A DNA stretch of 64,000 nucleotides from an archaeon (lineage in GTDB: Archaea > Thermoproteota > Nitrososphaeria > Nitrososphaerales > Gagatemarchaeaceae). Location: the NCBI GenBank assembly GCA_021827865.1, contig JAKAUC010000009.1, forward strand, positions 620,001-684,000, given 5' to 3'. Position 1 is the first letter of the stretch. Every line of letters begins with the position of its first letter. A program made the translations under genes and the position numbers. The notes under the pieces are model-generated. The model was not told the origin of the DNA and ran no database searches. It saw only the letters and a program-made list of their open reading frames with translations. Positions 17,478 through 24,089 of this stretch are shown one piece after another.

Positions 17478-19622
17478 TCAGTCGTAGGTGACCACCCCTT
17501 TCTCGGTGTCGAACTTCACCTTGTACTTCTTCCCCTCCAGTTTCGGGGGGACGGCGAGCATGTCGGGCGTGTACTTCAGGCTCATCTTGTCATAGGCCGC
17601 CAGCTCGTAGTCGTTGGTCATGTCGAGGGCGTCGAAGGGGCAGGCGTCTACGCAGTTTGAGGTGGCGAGTCCGAGCGGTGCGAAAGTATGGTCGTCCTCC
17701 ACAGTGACGTCCATGACGCGATGGTTCTCGACCTCCTCGACCTCGATCTTCTTGATCGGGAGGTAGACGTACCTGTCGTCGATGTGGAACTTGTCCGCCT
17801 GCTTCGAAGGGCTATAGTCGAATTTCACGTTCCACAGACCCGCCAGCTTGGCAGCCCAACGCCCAAAGACGTTGACTTGGAAGGCCACCGGTTCACCTGG
17901 CGAACTTTGAGCATCTACGGTAGCGACTACCCCCAACCTGGCATAGACAGACTGGAGCTGGAATGCGAGAACTTTCGAAGCTGTGACGATGCCGAGACCA
18001 TTCTCCCCGGCCTGACTCGCCCTGCGACCGTCTGCCTGCCACCCGCCCCTCAGGAGTTCAGCTTGCTTCTCAGGCTCGGCGAAGAAGACCCAGTCCGGCA
18101 TCTTCTTGTCGGAGGCTCCTCTGCCGAATTGGGAGAAGAAGTCCTCAGCCAAGGTCGAGCCCAGGACGAACCGCAGCCCGTGCTGTCCGTTCTTCGTCGG
18201 CTCGCACCCTTCGCCAAAGAACCGGGCAGCAAGCGAAGAACAGTCCTCGGCATACGCCTCGCCCTCTTTCTTCAAGTCGAAGTTTACCCTCCCGCCGCCG
18301 TCGCACGAACCCTCAGAGAAGTAGTAGCCTATCAGCCGGAAGAGCTCTGGCGTAGCGTCAAGAGAGAGCCGGCGGGCTGCCTTGGCTCCTCCGTTCGTCG
18401 GTACGTCATTCTCATACCTGTCGACGTGGACGACCTTCCTCACGATGGGGCTTACAAGATAGTCACCGGCCTTGAGGTCCCCGGGCTTGTGGAAGGACAG
18501 AGGGGCCGTTGCCCCGAGGAGGCGCCTGCCTTTACGGTCCAAAGCGAGCCTTGGGACTGCCACTATGGGGTGGTCTGCGGTGCAGCGGAGCGGCTCGGGC
18601 TTGCCGGATGCGTGGATTCCATAGTATCTGCCTGTGTAGGTCATGTCCCAGACCTTCGTGACGGGTTTGTATTCCCCGGAATGGGTGAGCACCAAGTCGC
18701 CGATCGCCAGCCGGCTTATCTGCTTCAGGCCAGGGTTGGTGACGACGTCAGTGTCGGGCTCTATGCAGAGGCCGCAGAACACGCAATTGTGTACGCTCTG
18801 GTTTGCTGCGACGTAACTGTTGTCGGCTTCCACCTCCAGATTCTGTACGAGATAATCCTCAACCTCCGCAGTCTCGATGCTGACCACCTCCGAGACGGCC
18901 ATACCAGACGTTTCCAGCTGCATTCCAGGTGAAGTTCCGCGTGAAGCAGGTTCAGCTAATGGCTCCTTGGAGTAGAGACTTGCGTGCGGCCCCAGCCGCA
19001 TAAGAACGGTGTCCGAGATGAGAGGTCGAGTGAGGAATGCGCCCCTCTCAACTTCGTTCGCGAAAGACCACGTAGTCTCACCGTGTCTGAAGACCAGAAT
19101 CGGGTGGTCTTCCGTGGTGGTGAGAGGCTCGGGATTCCCTGTCGTCCTGAACGTGTAGAGGGTCCCGGTGTACGACCTGCTGAACAACTTTGTCACTCTC
19201 CTGAACTTGCCAGTGTGGGTGAGGACCTTGTCGCCCACCCTGATTTCTGACAAAGGCCTGATCCCGTCCATGGTCGTAATCGGCGTGGAAGGAGGGAGGC
19301 ACCTGCCGTAGTCCACGGCCGGCCAGATCTCCTTCTTGTTCTGGGGCTTCCCCTTCTCGACCTTCTGCATCTCTATGGCCACCGCCACCCCGTCGCAGGC
19401 TATGGCGCAGAGCTGGCACCCGGTGCACTTCTCGAACCTGAGTACGTGTCTCCCCTTGAACCCGGGGAGCCCGACCCCCTGGCGGGCGTCATACCTGTAA
19501 CCGGGGCCCTCAAGGTCCTGCTTCTGCTCAGGGTAGCGGAGGGTCATCCGAGGGCGGAAGAAGTGCCTGATTCCAGACCAGGTCGCCACCAGCACTCCTT
19601 TGACGTAGCCCCAGGTCCCCAC
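17478..19622 (-). CDS. nuoI: Complex I iron-sulfur subunit I containing two inteins
   Basis: 714-residue precursor of the subunit that carries two [4Fe-4S] clusters linking the hydrophilic and membrane arms. GTG 19622 overlaps the nuoH stop (TAGTG). N-extein residues 1-107 contain the first cluster motif CTGCQLCAIAC (Cys 66, 69, 72, 76). Intein 1 is 108-279, a six-residue middle extein CVFCGL is 280-285, intein 2 is 286-656, and the C-extein CVDACPFDALDM... is 657-714. Joining the exteins gives CVFCGLCVDACP, an intact second cluster motif, and a 171-residue NuoI of normal length. The frame is uninterrupted throughout, so the gene looks functional but depends on two splicing events. It sits between nuoH and nuoJ as usual. 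Confidence 0.95.
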   Translation of the reverse strand: MGTWGYVKGVLVATWSGIRHFFRPRMTLRYPEQKQDLEGPGYRYDARQGVGLPGFKGRHVLRFEKCTGCQLCAIACDGVAVAIEMQKVEKGKPQNKKEIWPAVDYGRCLPPSTPITTMDGIRPLSEIRVGDKVLTHTGKFRRVTKLFSRSYTGTLYTFRTTGNPEPLTTTEDHPILVFRHGETTWSFANEVERGAFLTRPLISDTVLMRLGPHASLYSKEPLAEPASRGTSPGMQLETSGMAVSEVVSIETAEVEDYLVQNLEVEADNSYVAANQSVHNCVFCGLCIEPDTDVVTNPGLKQISRLAIGDLVLTHSGEYKPVTKVWDMTYTGRYYGIHASGKPEPLRCTADHPIVAVPRLALDRKGRRLLGATAPLSFHKPGDLKAGDYLVSPIVRKVVHVDRYENDVPTNGGAKAARRLSLDATPELFRLIGYYFSEGSCDGGGRVNFDLKKEGEAYAEDCSSLAARFFGEGCEPTKNGQHGLRFVLGSTLAEDFFSQFGRGASDKKMPDWVFFAEPEKQAELLRGGWQADGRRASQAGENGLGIVTASKVLAFQLQSVYARLGVVATVDAQSSPGEPVAFQVNVFGRWAAKLAGLWNVKFDYSPSKQADKFHIDDRYVYLPIKKIEVEEVENHRVMDVTVEDDHTFAPLGLATSNCVDACPFDALDMTNDYELAAYDKMSLKYTPDMLAVPPKLEGKKYKVKFDTEKGVVTYD
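17655..18767 (-). other. Intein 2 of NuoI with LAGLIDADG-type endonuclease
   Basis: 371 residues from Cys (CIEPDTDVVTNPG) to Asn (GLATSN), followed by Cys+1. Block A IGDLVLTHSGEY and block B CTADHPIVAV resemble intein 1 closely. The central part holds two LAGLIDADG-like blocks, LFRLIGYYFSEGS and LLRGGWQADG, each keeping an acidic residue at the catalytic position. The penultimate residue is Ser instead of the usual His, which can slow Asn cyclisation in some inteins. It interrupts NuoI just before the third Cys of the second cluster motif. Confidence 0.92.
18786..19301 (-). other. Intein 1 of NuoI (mini-intein, no endonuclease)
   Basis: 172 residues from Cys (CLPPSTPITTMDG) to Asn (SVHN), followed by Cys+1 of the extein. 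Block A has VGDKVLTHTGKF; block B is TTTEDHPILV with the Thr and His of the family; the C-terminal end carries the penultimate His and terminal Asn. No LAGLIDADG segment is present between the splicing blocks. It interrupts NuoI between Arg 107 and the first Cys of the second [4Fe-4S] motif. Confidence 0.92.
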
Positions 19623-20791
19623 TAGTGGACTACCCCCAGAGAAACAAGGACCATAGTCAGGAAGATGTTGGCGAACGAGATCGCGAGGAGCTTCACCCAG
19701 CCCGCCCTGAGAAGCATGTCGATCCTTAGCCTGGGCATGATGCTTCGCGGGAGCATGAGGAAGACGTCCACGATGGTGACCTTCACCAGGAACCATACCA
19801 CAGGCGGGACTGGGGCGGGCCCGAGCCAGCCGCCCAGGAAGAAGGTAGTGAAGAGCCCGGCCATGACGTACATCCTGGTGAAGTTCGCCAGCTGGAAGCT
19901 TCCGAAGAGCATGCTCGTATACTCTGTCTGCCACCCGGCCACGAGCTCGCTGTCAGCCTCGGGGAGGTCGAAGGGGATCCGCTCGAGCTCAGCCAGGGCT
20001 CCGATGTAGAAGACCACCGCGGCCAGGAACTCAGGGATGATGTACCAGATCCCCGCCTGGGCGTTGACGATGTCCATGAGGTTCAGAGAGCCCGCCAGGA
20101 CCACCACCCCGACCAGGGAGAGGATCATGGGTATCTCGTAGGCCACCAGTTGGTGGAGCGCCCTCAGCCCCCCCAGGAACGGGAACTTGCTGTTGCTGGC
20201 CCACCCGGCGACGAGGACGACCAGGGGGGTGAAGCCCAGGATGGCGAAGACCAGGATCGCGCCGACCGAGGGGTTGGCGATGAAGACGGTGGGGGAGAGC
20301 GGGAGCAGGGCCACAAGGGCTCCTGCCACAGCCATGAGGGCGAAGGGGACGGCCACAAAGGTGGCCGTGTCCACCCCGTCGGGGATTACCATCTCCTTGA
20401 ACGCGAGCTTGAGGAAGTCAGCCACGTTCTGGAGTATGCCTTCGACCTTCCCGGCGTACATCGGACCCGTCCTGAGCTGGATCTTCGCAGTCATCTTCCT
20501 CTCGACCCAGCCCATCAATATGGTCCCATAGATGGCCACGAACGAGAAACCCGGGAATATTGCGAGAGCGAAGAGGGTCTTGATCGGCTCGGTGGAGAGG
20601 AGGCGGAGGACGAAGGCCAAGACAAGGCCCGGGTTGCTGGCTATATGGACGAAGTCGACCGGAAGGTGCAGGTAGGTGCCGATGACATAGTAGATTGGGA
20701 GGCCGACCACCACCAGGACAAGCAAAAGGAACAGGATTACGATGACTATCCGCTTGGCGAAGTCTGCGAAGGTCACGATAGGCTTCGACAT
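19622..20791 (-). CDS. nuoH: Complex I membrane subunit H
   Basis: 389-residue subunit that forms much of the quinone channel. The cytoplasmic loop FDLPEADSELVAGWQTEYTS, rich in acidic residues, is the strongest NuoH signature; MGWVERKMTAKIQLRTGPM is the conserved N-terminal loop. It is the first gene of this operon: upstream comes aIF1, not nuoA-D. A TATA-like element lies about 36 bp before the ATG. Confidence 0.95.
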   Translation of the reverse strand: MSKPIVTFADFAKRIVIVILFLLLVLVVVGLPIYYVIGTYLHLPVDFVHIASNPGLVLAFVLRLLSTEPIKTLFALAIFPGFSFVAIYGTILMGWVERKMTAKIQLRTGPMYAGKVEGILQNVADFLKLAFKEMVIPDGVDTATFVAVPFALMAVAGALVALLPLSPTVFIANPSVGAILVFAILGFTPLVVLVAGWASNSKFPFLGGLRALHQLVAYEIPMILSLVGVVVLAGSLNLMDIVNAQAGIWYIIPEFLAAVVFYIGALAELERIPFDLPEADSELVAGWQTEYTSMLFGSFQLANFTRMYVMAGLFTTFFLGGWLGPAPVPPVVWFLVKVTIVDVFLMLPRSIMPRLRIDMLLRAGWVKLLAISFANIFLTMVLVSLGVVH

Positions 20792-20822
20792 AGGACTTCT
20801 CGTGCTCGCGGCCCGCTTTACC

Positions 20823-20832
20823 CTTTAAAAGT
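20823..20832 (-). promoter_or_regulatory. TATA-like promoter of the complex I membrane-arm operon
   Basis: On the minus strand the element reads ACTTTTAAAG, about 36 bp from the nuoH ATG. It lies in the 65-base gap between the aIF1 stop and nuoH and supports an independent transcript starting with nuoH. Confidence 0.45.
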
Positions 20833-20856
20833 TTGAACAGTGAGACCGGACAGAAT

Positions 20857-21153
20857 TCAGATTATCTCTATGGAGCCCTCGGAGAACCCGTTCTCCTTGA
20901 GCATCTTCGCGGCGCTCTCCCTGTGGTCTCCCTGAAGTATCATTATCCCGTCCTTCACCGTCCCGCCGGTCGCCAGCGCCCTCTTCATCTTGGAGTTCAG
21001 CTCGTGAAGGTCCTTGTCGCTCATGGTAATCCCTTCTATCACGGTGGTGGGCTTGCCGAAGCGCCTCATCTCCATCCGTATCTTCACGCGCGCCTCTTCG
21101 CGGTCGAGTTCGGCCAGAATGTCCTCGAATCCCTCGTCTTGGTCCTTGCTCAC
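20857..21153 (-). CDS. Translation initiation factor aIF1 (SUI1 family)
   Basis: 98-residue SUI1/eIF1 homologue that helps the small ribosomal subunit select start codons. The core MRRFGKPTTVIEGI, KMKRALATGGTVKDG and ILQGDHRE segments are typical of SUI1. Start is GTG 21153, 32 bp from the TATA element at 21182-21189 (TAAATAAC on the minus strand), so it is probably leaderless. Start-codon selection is of interest here because three genes in the window appear to use CTG. Confidence 0.93.
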   Translation of the reverse strand: MSKDQDEGFEDILAELDREEARVKIRMEMRRFGKPTTVIEGITMSDKDLHELNSKMKRALATGGTVKDGIMILQGDHRESAAKMLKENGFSEGSIEII

Positions 21154-21251
21154 TGTTACTGGGTTTTAGACTATCCCGGGGGTTATTTAGGTTTGGCCGC
21201 GGCGCTTAAAGGTGGCAGCCAAGGAGCCGCGAAAGTGGGCCCGTAGCTCAG

Positions 21252-21267
21252 AGCATCCTGCGAGAAG
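21252..21267 (+). other. tRNA(CAT) D-loop intron
   Basis: 16 nt inserted after GCTCAG. A relaxed bulge-helix-bulge can be drawn: bulge AGA (50-52), inner helix GCA/TGC (21253-55 with 21259-61), central pairs CTC/GAG (21247-49 with 21262-64), bulge AGT (21266-68). Cutting after the second base of each bulge yields a 10-base D loop AGTTCGGTTA. Confidence 0.75.
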
Positions 21268-21291
21268 TTCGGTTAGAGCGACCGGCTCATA

Positions 21292-21307
21292 GGAGCCGCT
21301 CGGAGAG
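21292..21307 (+). other. tRNA(CAT) canonical anticodon-loop intron (37/38)
   Basis: 16 nt between positions 37 and 38. Inner helix GAG/CTC (21293-95 with 21299-101), central pairs CTC/GAG involving the anticodon loop (21286-88 with 21303-05), bulges TAG and AGA. Removal restores the loop CTCATAA. Confidence 0.78.
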
Positions 21308-21356
21308 ACCGGTCGGTCGCCAGTTCAAATCCGGCCGGGCCCACATCTCTCCTCTC

Positions 21357-21656
21357 CTATTCGTTGAGGAACCTCTTGATTGAGAAGCCGAAATTCAGGA
21401 CCATGAGCCAGAAGCCCAGGAGCAGCAGGATGAGGGAGTAGGAGTCATAGAGGCCCAGATACGCCAAGGCGAGGCCGATGATGGTCGCCAGAAGGAAGTT
21501 CGCGCACCCCCAGGCGACGTTGACCTTCGGCGGCGAGCGCTGTCCGAAAGGGCTGCGGAAGAGCTTGCCCGCCCTGCCGAAGACGAAGTGCGGCACCCCG
21601 TTGGCCAGGAGGAAGCCCATTATGAAATACCATGCGTCGTACAGGTTGAGGGGCAA
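21357..21656 (-). CDS. Small three-helix membrane protein, unknown function
   Basis: 99 residues from TTG 21656, which lies 29 bp from a TTAACTA element at about 21681-21689, so the transcript is probably leaderless. Hydrophobic segments at about 7-22, 46-66 and 71-91; a basic loop (GRAGKLFRSPFGQR) sits between the first and second. I recognise no family. It is convergent with the CAT tRNA and 44 bases from the next gene. Confidence 0.55.
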   Translation of the reverse strand: MPLNLYDAWYFIMGFLLANGVPHFVFGRAGKLFRSPFGQRSPPKVNVAWGCANFLLATIIGLALAYLGLYDSYSLILLLLGFWLMVLNFGFSIKRFLNE

Positions 21657-21700
21657 CCGATGTCCAGGGCGGAAGGTTGGTAGTTAACCGTTGGGCAGGG

Positions 21701-22153
21701 CTACTTCTTGGCCGAGCCCTGTGCGACCCAGTCGGGATACCGGCTAAGGTGCTCGTGTGCTATTCTCCATCCTCTGGGCGTTCTCACCACCACCATCGTC
21801 ACCCTGGCCCTGCCGCTGACAGGGGACCCTTCGAACGAGTAGTCGTTGACGAACATCCCTCCGTAGGTGAGATAGAAGGTGGCCACAGCTGCACCCCCGA
21901 AGAAGTCGATCCTGAGGTCCTCTATGGCGTAGCGATAGTCTGAGATGTTGGCGAAGGCGGCCTGCTCGTAGACGAAGGCTTCGTCAGAGTTCTGGCGGGT
22001 GTAGGGGGGGTTCTCGTCGAACTTCGTGAACGAGTCCCTGGAGGAGTGGAAGTCTGCGAGGGCGGTGAGGTCCTTGTTCTGCCCGGCCTCGTAGAAGGCG
22101 CGGATGATCCCCTCGACGTCGTCCCTGTCCCGACTGGAATCCTGCGGCCCCAT
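21701..22153 (-). CDS. SnoaL/NTF2-like domain protein
   Basis: 150-residue protein with the cone-shaped alpha+beta pattern of the SnoaL-like (DUF4440-type) family: an N-terminal helix IIRAFYEAGQNKDLTALADF, central strands, and the final RARVTMVVVRTPRGWRIAHE strands with conserved Trp and His. Members include enzymes, nuclear-transport-like folds and ligand-binding proteins, so no reaction can be given. It is transcribed away from tRNA-Asn, 68 bases upstream. Confidence 0.7.
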   Translation of the reverse strand: MGPQDSSRDRDDVEGIIRAFYEAGQNKDLTALADFHSSRDSFTKFDENPPYTRQNSDEAFVYEQAAFANISDYRYAIEDLRIDFFGGAAVATFYLTYGGMFVNDYSFEGSPVSGRARVTMVVVRTPRGWRIAHEHLSRYPDWVAQGSAKK

Positions 22154-22220
22154 CCCATCCGTGGCCCGAATGAGGTGGTAAACAACGTTTTTCAGCCGAT
22201 GTTCTTGCCCGTCGAAACGC

Positions 22221-22316
22221 GGCGACGTAGCTCAGAGGCCGTGAAACGGCCGGGGAGCGTGGTAGAGCAATTGGCTGTTAACCAATTGGCCGTCGGTTCG
22301 AGTCCGACCGTCGCCG
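22221..22316 (+). tRNA. tRNA-Asn(GTT) with a D-loop intron
   Basis: Acceptor GGCGACG (22221-22227) pairs with CGTCGCC (22309-22315); discriminator G, no CCA. Anticodon arm ATTGG-CTGTTAA-CCAAT with GTT at 22277-22279; T arm GTCGG-TTCGAGT-CCGAC is perfect. The gene is 96 nt because the D loop carries 22 extra bases; without them it is a normal 74-nt tRNA-Asn. Its 3' part is repeated downstream, marking it as an integration site. Confidence 0.95.
22236..22257 (+). other. tRNA-Asn D-loop intron
   Basis: 22 nt inserted after GCTCAG, the same place as in the CAT tRNA. Inner helix GGCCG/CGGCC with loop TGAAA (22237-41 with 22247-51), central pairs CTC/GGG including a U-G (22231-33 with 22252-54), 3-nt bulges AGA and AGC. 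Splicing after the second base of each bulge leaves the D loop AGCGTGGTA. Confidence 0.75.
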
Positions 22317-22346
22317 TTCGCGATTACCTTAGAATGAACTCCGTTT
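22306..22346 (+). repeat. Attachment-like repeat, copy A (tRNA-Asn 3' end and flank)
   Basis: Starts in the T arm and runs 30 bases past the tRNA (through AGAATGAACTCCG). It matches copy B at 26265-26305 in 37 of 41 positions without gaps. Confidence 0.7.
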
Positions 22347-22689
22347 GATAATCGGGGGCTGATTCCATCGGATTGACTGGCCTCGGAAGGACTAGCCCGA
22401 CAGAATGAGCATGCTGTAGAGCTCGGAGTGAGCCCCAGCTCGGTGTATCGTTCGAGTCAGACCGACCTCAGCTCTAATAGGCCAGTTGTGCGGCCTGTTT
22501 GATGATATAAGCTTGATTCTGGCTAATTAGGCTCGGGTGACTGGAACCGAATCAAGGGGATTCGTGCGATCTGTTCCGAGAGCCTCTCGGCTATCTTGAT
22601 TGTGAGAGGGTGTGGAAGGCGATCCCGAGTCCCTCGCCCTCTTGGGGGGTGGGAGTTAGTCGATATACCAAAACAGACTATCCCCAAGC
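22317..22689. other. Intergenic stretch between tRNA-Asn and the YcaQ-like gene
   Basis: Holds the flank part of repeat copy A (to 22346), weak repeat copy E (22431-22468), and near its end a TATA-like GATATACC at 22662-22669 about 25 bp before the next start. I see no convincing gene or RNA in the rest. Confidence 0.5.
22431..22468 (+). repeat. Attachment-like repeat, weak copy E
   Basis: CAGCTCGGTGTATCGTTCGA followed by GTCAGACCGAC resembles both copy B upstream of its core and the T arm of tRNA-Asn (GTTCGAGTC-GACCG). It cannot fold into a full tRNA, so it is a fragment. Confidence 0.4.
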
Positions 22690-23931
22690 GTGAAGATATC
22701 GAAAGAGTCGAGGAGACGGTTCGTGCTCGGGATGCAGGGCCTCTGGCCAGGGAGGAGGTGGAAGGGCTACGATGGGATCCGTGTGGCCATCCAAAATTGC
22801 CGCATCATCAGGGTCGACCCGCTGGATGTCGTGGGCCAAGCCCACGATCTGGCGCTATTGAGCCGGGTAACGGACTACCAGAGGCGCGACCTGGACCGCC
22901 TGCTGTATGAGGATCGAGCAGCTTTCGAGCATGGCGGGGCAGTTTCAATCTACCCTCGGGAACTGCTCCGCCTCAGTTGGTCCTGGGTGAAGAACGAAGG
23001 GTTACCTCTCCGGTGGGAGAAGTGGTTTGCAGCGAACGAAAGCGCGGTCAGAAAGGTGAAACGTGAGATATCGTCCCGAGGTCCGCTTGACGCGGGGGAA
23101 TGGACCGAAGGGGAGAGGGTCGAGAACTATCGCTCAAGCAAACTGGAGGGGTTGGCGCTCTACTACCTCTGGCGTCACTTCGAAGTCATGATTCATCATA
23201 GAGAAAACAACCGAAAGTTCTACGACCTGACCGAAAGGATGTTCGGCCGGCTCCCTGAGCCGCTCTCCAAGGAGTCGACTCTCGACGAGGCTGCCCTAGA
23301 GACTATGAGCCGGCTCGGAATGTCGGGCCAAGAGGGGCTTCGCTATCTGAAGACCGGCGAAGAGGGGAGAGGCAGGCCTGTCTTGACCAAGCGCCAGCTC
23401 CGCCAGAGGCTGGTTGACAATGGCAGCCTTTCGGAGGTCGAGGTCGAAGGCGAAACGCAGCCCTCTGTACTACGGACTGACGCGCTGAAATTCCTCGAAA
23501 CTGTGGCTGCGGGCGAAGTTCCTCGTCCATGGAGGTCGTTAAGCGATGAAGACGAAGCAGTCTTCTTGGCTCCTATAGAGGTCACGATAGCGAACCGACG
23601 GTCGCAGGTCCTCTTCGACTTCGAGTATATCTGGGAGGTCTACAAGCCTGCGAATAAGAGGCGATGGGGGTACTATGTTTTGCCAGTGCTTTGCGGCGAT
23701 AAGATCGTCGGCCGGATCGAGCCTGCCTTTGAGAGGGAGGAAGCTCGCCTCCGCATCGTCCGCGCTTGGTGGGAGCAGGGGGCTGACATTTCGCATGCTG
23801 CCTTGCCCTTCGCCCGAGGCATCAGCCGCCTTGGGAGGTTCCTGGGCGCCCGCAGCATAGTCATGGAAGACGTCGGGCCACCGAAATTCAAGAGTGCGGT
23901 CAAACGTGAAGTCCACCCCTCAGAGGAATGA
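22690..23931 (+). CDS. YcaQ/AlkX-like winged-helix protein (DNA glycosylase family)
   Basis: 413-residue member of the winged-helix family that includes AlkZ and YcaQ/AlkX, glycosylases that open DNA interstrand crosslinks. The N-terminal ISKESRRRFVLGMQGLWPGR, AHDLALLSRVTDY near residue 52, and the C-terminal PANKRRWGYYVLPVLCGDKI with VGRIEP are family signatures. The catalytic Q-x-D position reads RVD (IIRVDPLDV, residues about 39-47), so the key Gln is replaced by Arg. The GTG start lies about 25 bp from GATATACC. First gene of the tRNA-Asn island; it may have come with the element. Confidence 0.72.
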   Translation: MKISKESRRRFVLGMQGLWPGRRWKGYDGIRVAIQNCRIIRVDPLDVVGQAHDLALLSRVTDYQRRDLDRLLYEDRAAFEHGGAVSIYPRELLRLSWSWVKNEGLPLRWEKWFAANESAVRKVKREISSRGPLDAGEWTEGERVENYRSSKLEGLALYYLWRHFEVMIHHRENNRKFYDLTERMFGRLPEPLSKESTLDEAALETMSRLGMSGQEGLRYLKTGEEGRGRPVLTKRQLRQRLVDNGSLSEVEVEGETQPSVLRTDALKFLETVAAGEVPRPWRSLSDEDEAVFLAPIEVTIANRRSQVLFDFEYIWEVYKPANKRRWGYYVLPVLCGDKIVGRIEPAFEREEARLRIVRAWWEQGADISHAALPFARGISRLGRFLGARSIVMEDVGPPKFKSAVKREVHPSEE

Positions 23932-24089
23932 GCAGGCAAGACACGCGCAGGCGTGTCATCCAAGAAAGGTACCCTTTGAAGGCCTTTTGAGCATGGCCAG
24001 AGTTTGACTGGGTTTGGCTTGTGGCAGGGCCTGGATTTGCACGGTAGACCCAAGTCCGGAAGTACTGCGTCCTAGCTCATACCGATTGA

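Larger units (their letters stand above)
21237..21343 (+). tRNA. tRNA with CAT anticodon (elongator Met or Ile2), two introns
   Basis: Acceptor GGGCCCG (21237-21243) pairs fully with CGGGCCC (21336-21342); discriminator A, no encoded CCA. D stem GCTC/GAGC, anticodon stem ACCGG/CCGGT with CAT at 21288-21290, T arm GCCAG-TTCAAAT-CCGGC (one A-C mismatch). The gene is 107 nt; removing a 16-nt D-loop intron and a 16-nt anticodon-loop intron leaves a standard 75-nt tRNA. It does not look like the initiator. Met or agmatidine-Ile cannot be separated by eye. A TTAAA element lies about 29 bp upstream. Confidence 0.88.

Noticed and set aside
17478-19622. nuoI as a disrupted pseudogene
   Set aside because: The frame is intact, the inserts have intein splicing blocks and terminal residues, and precise removal restores the cluster motif.
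22230-22258. tRNA-Asn insert folded as GCTC/GAGC with symmetric AGA/GGG internal loop
   Set aside because: That fold is not a bulge-helix-bulge and would leave a 13-base D loop; the alternative fold gives a standard nine-base loop.
22431-22468. A further tRNA gene
   Set aside because: Only a T-arm-like fragment is present; no acceptor or anticodon arm can be formed.
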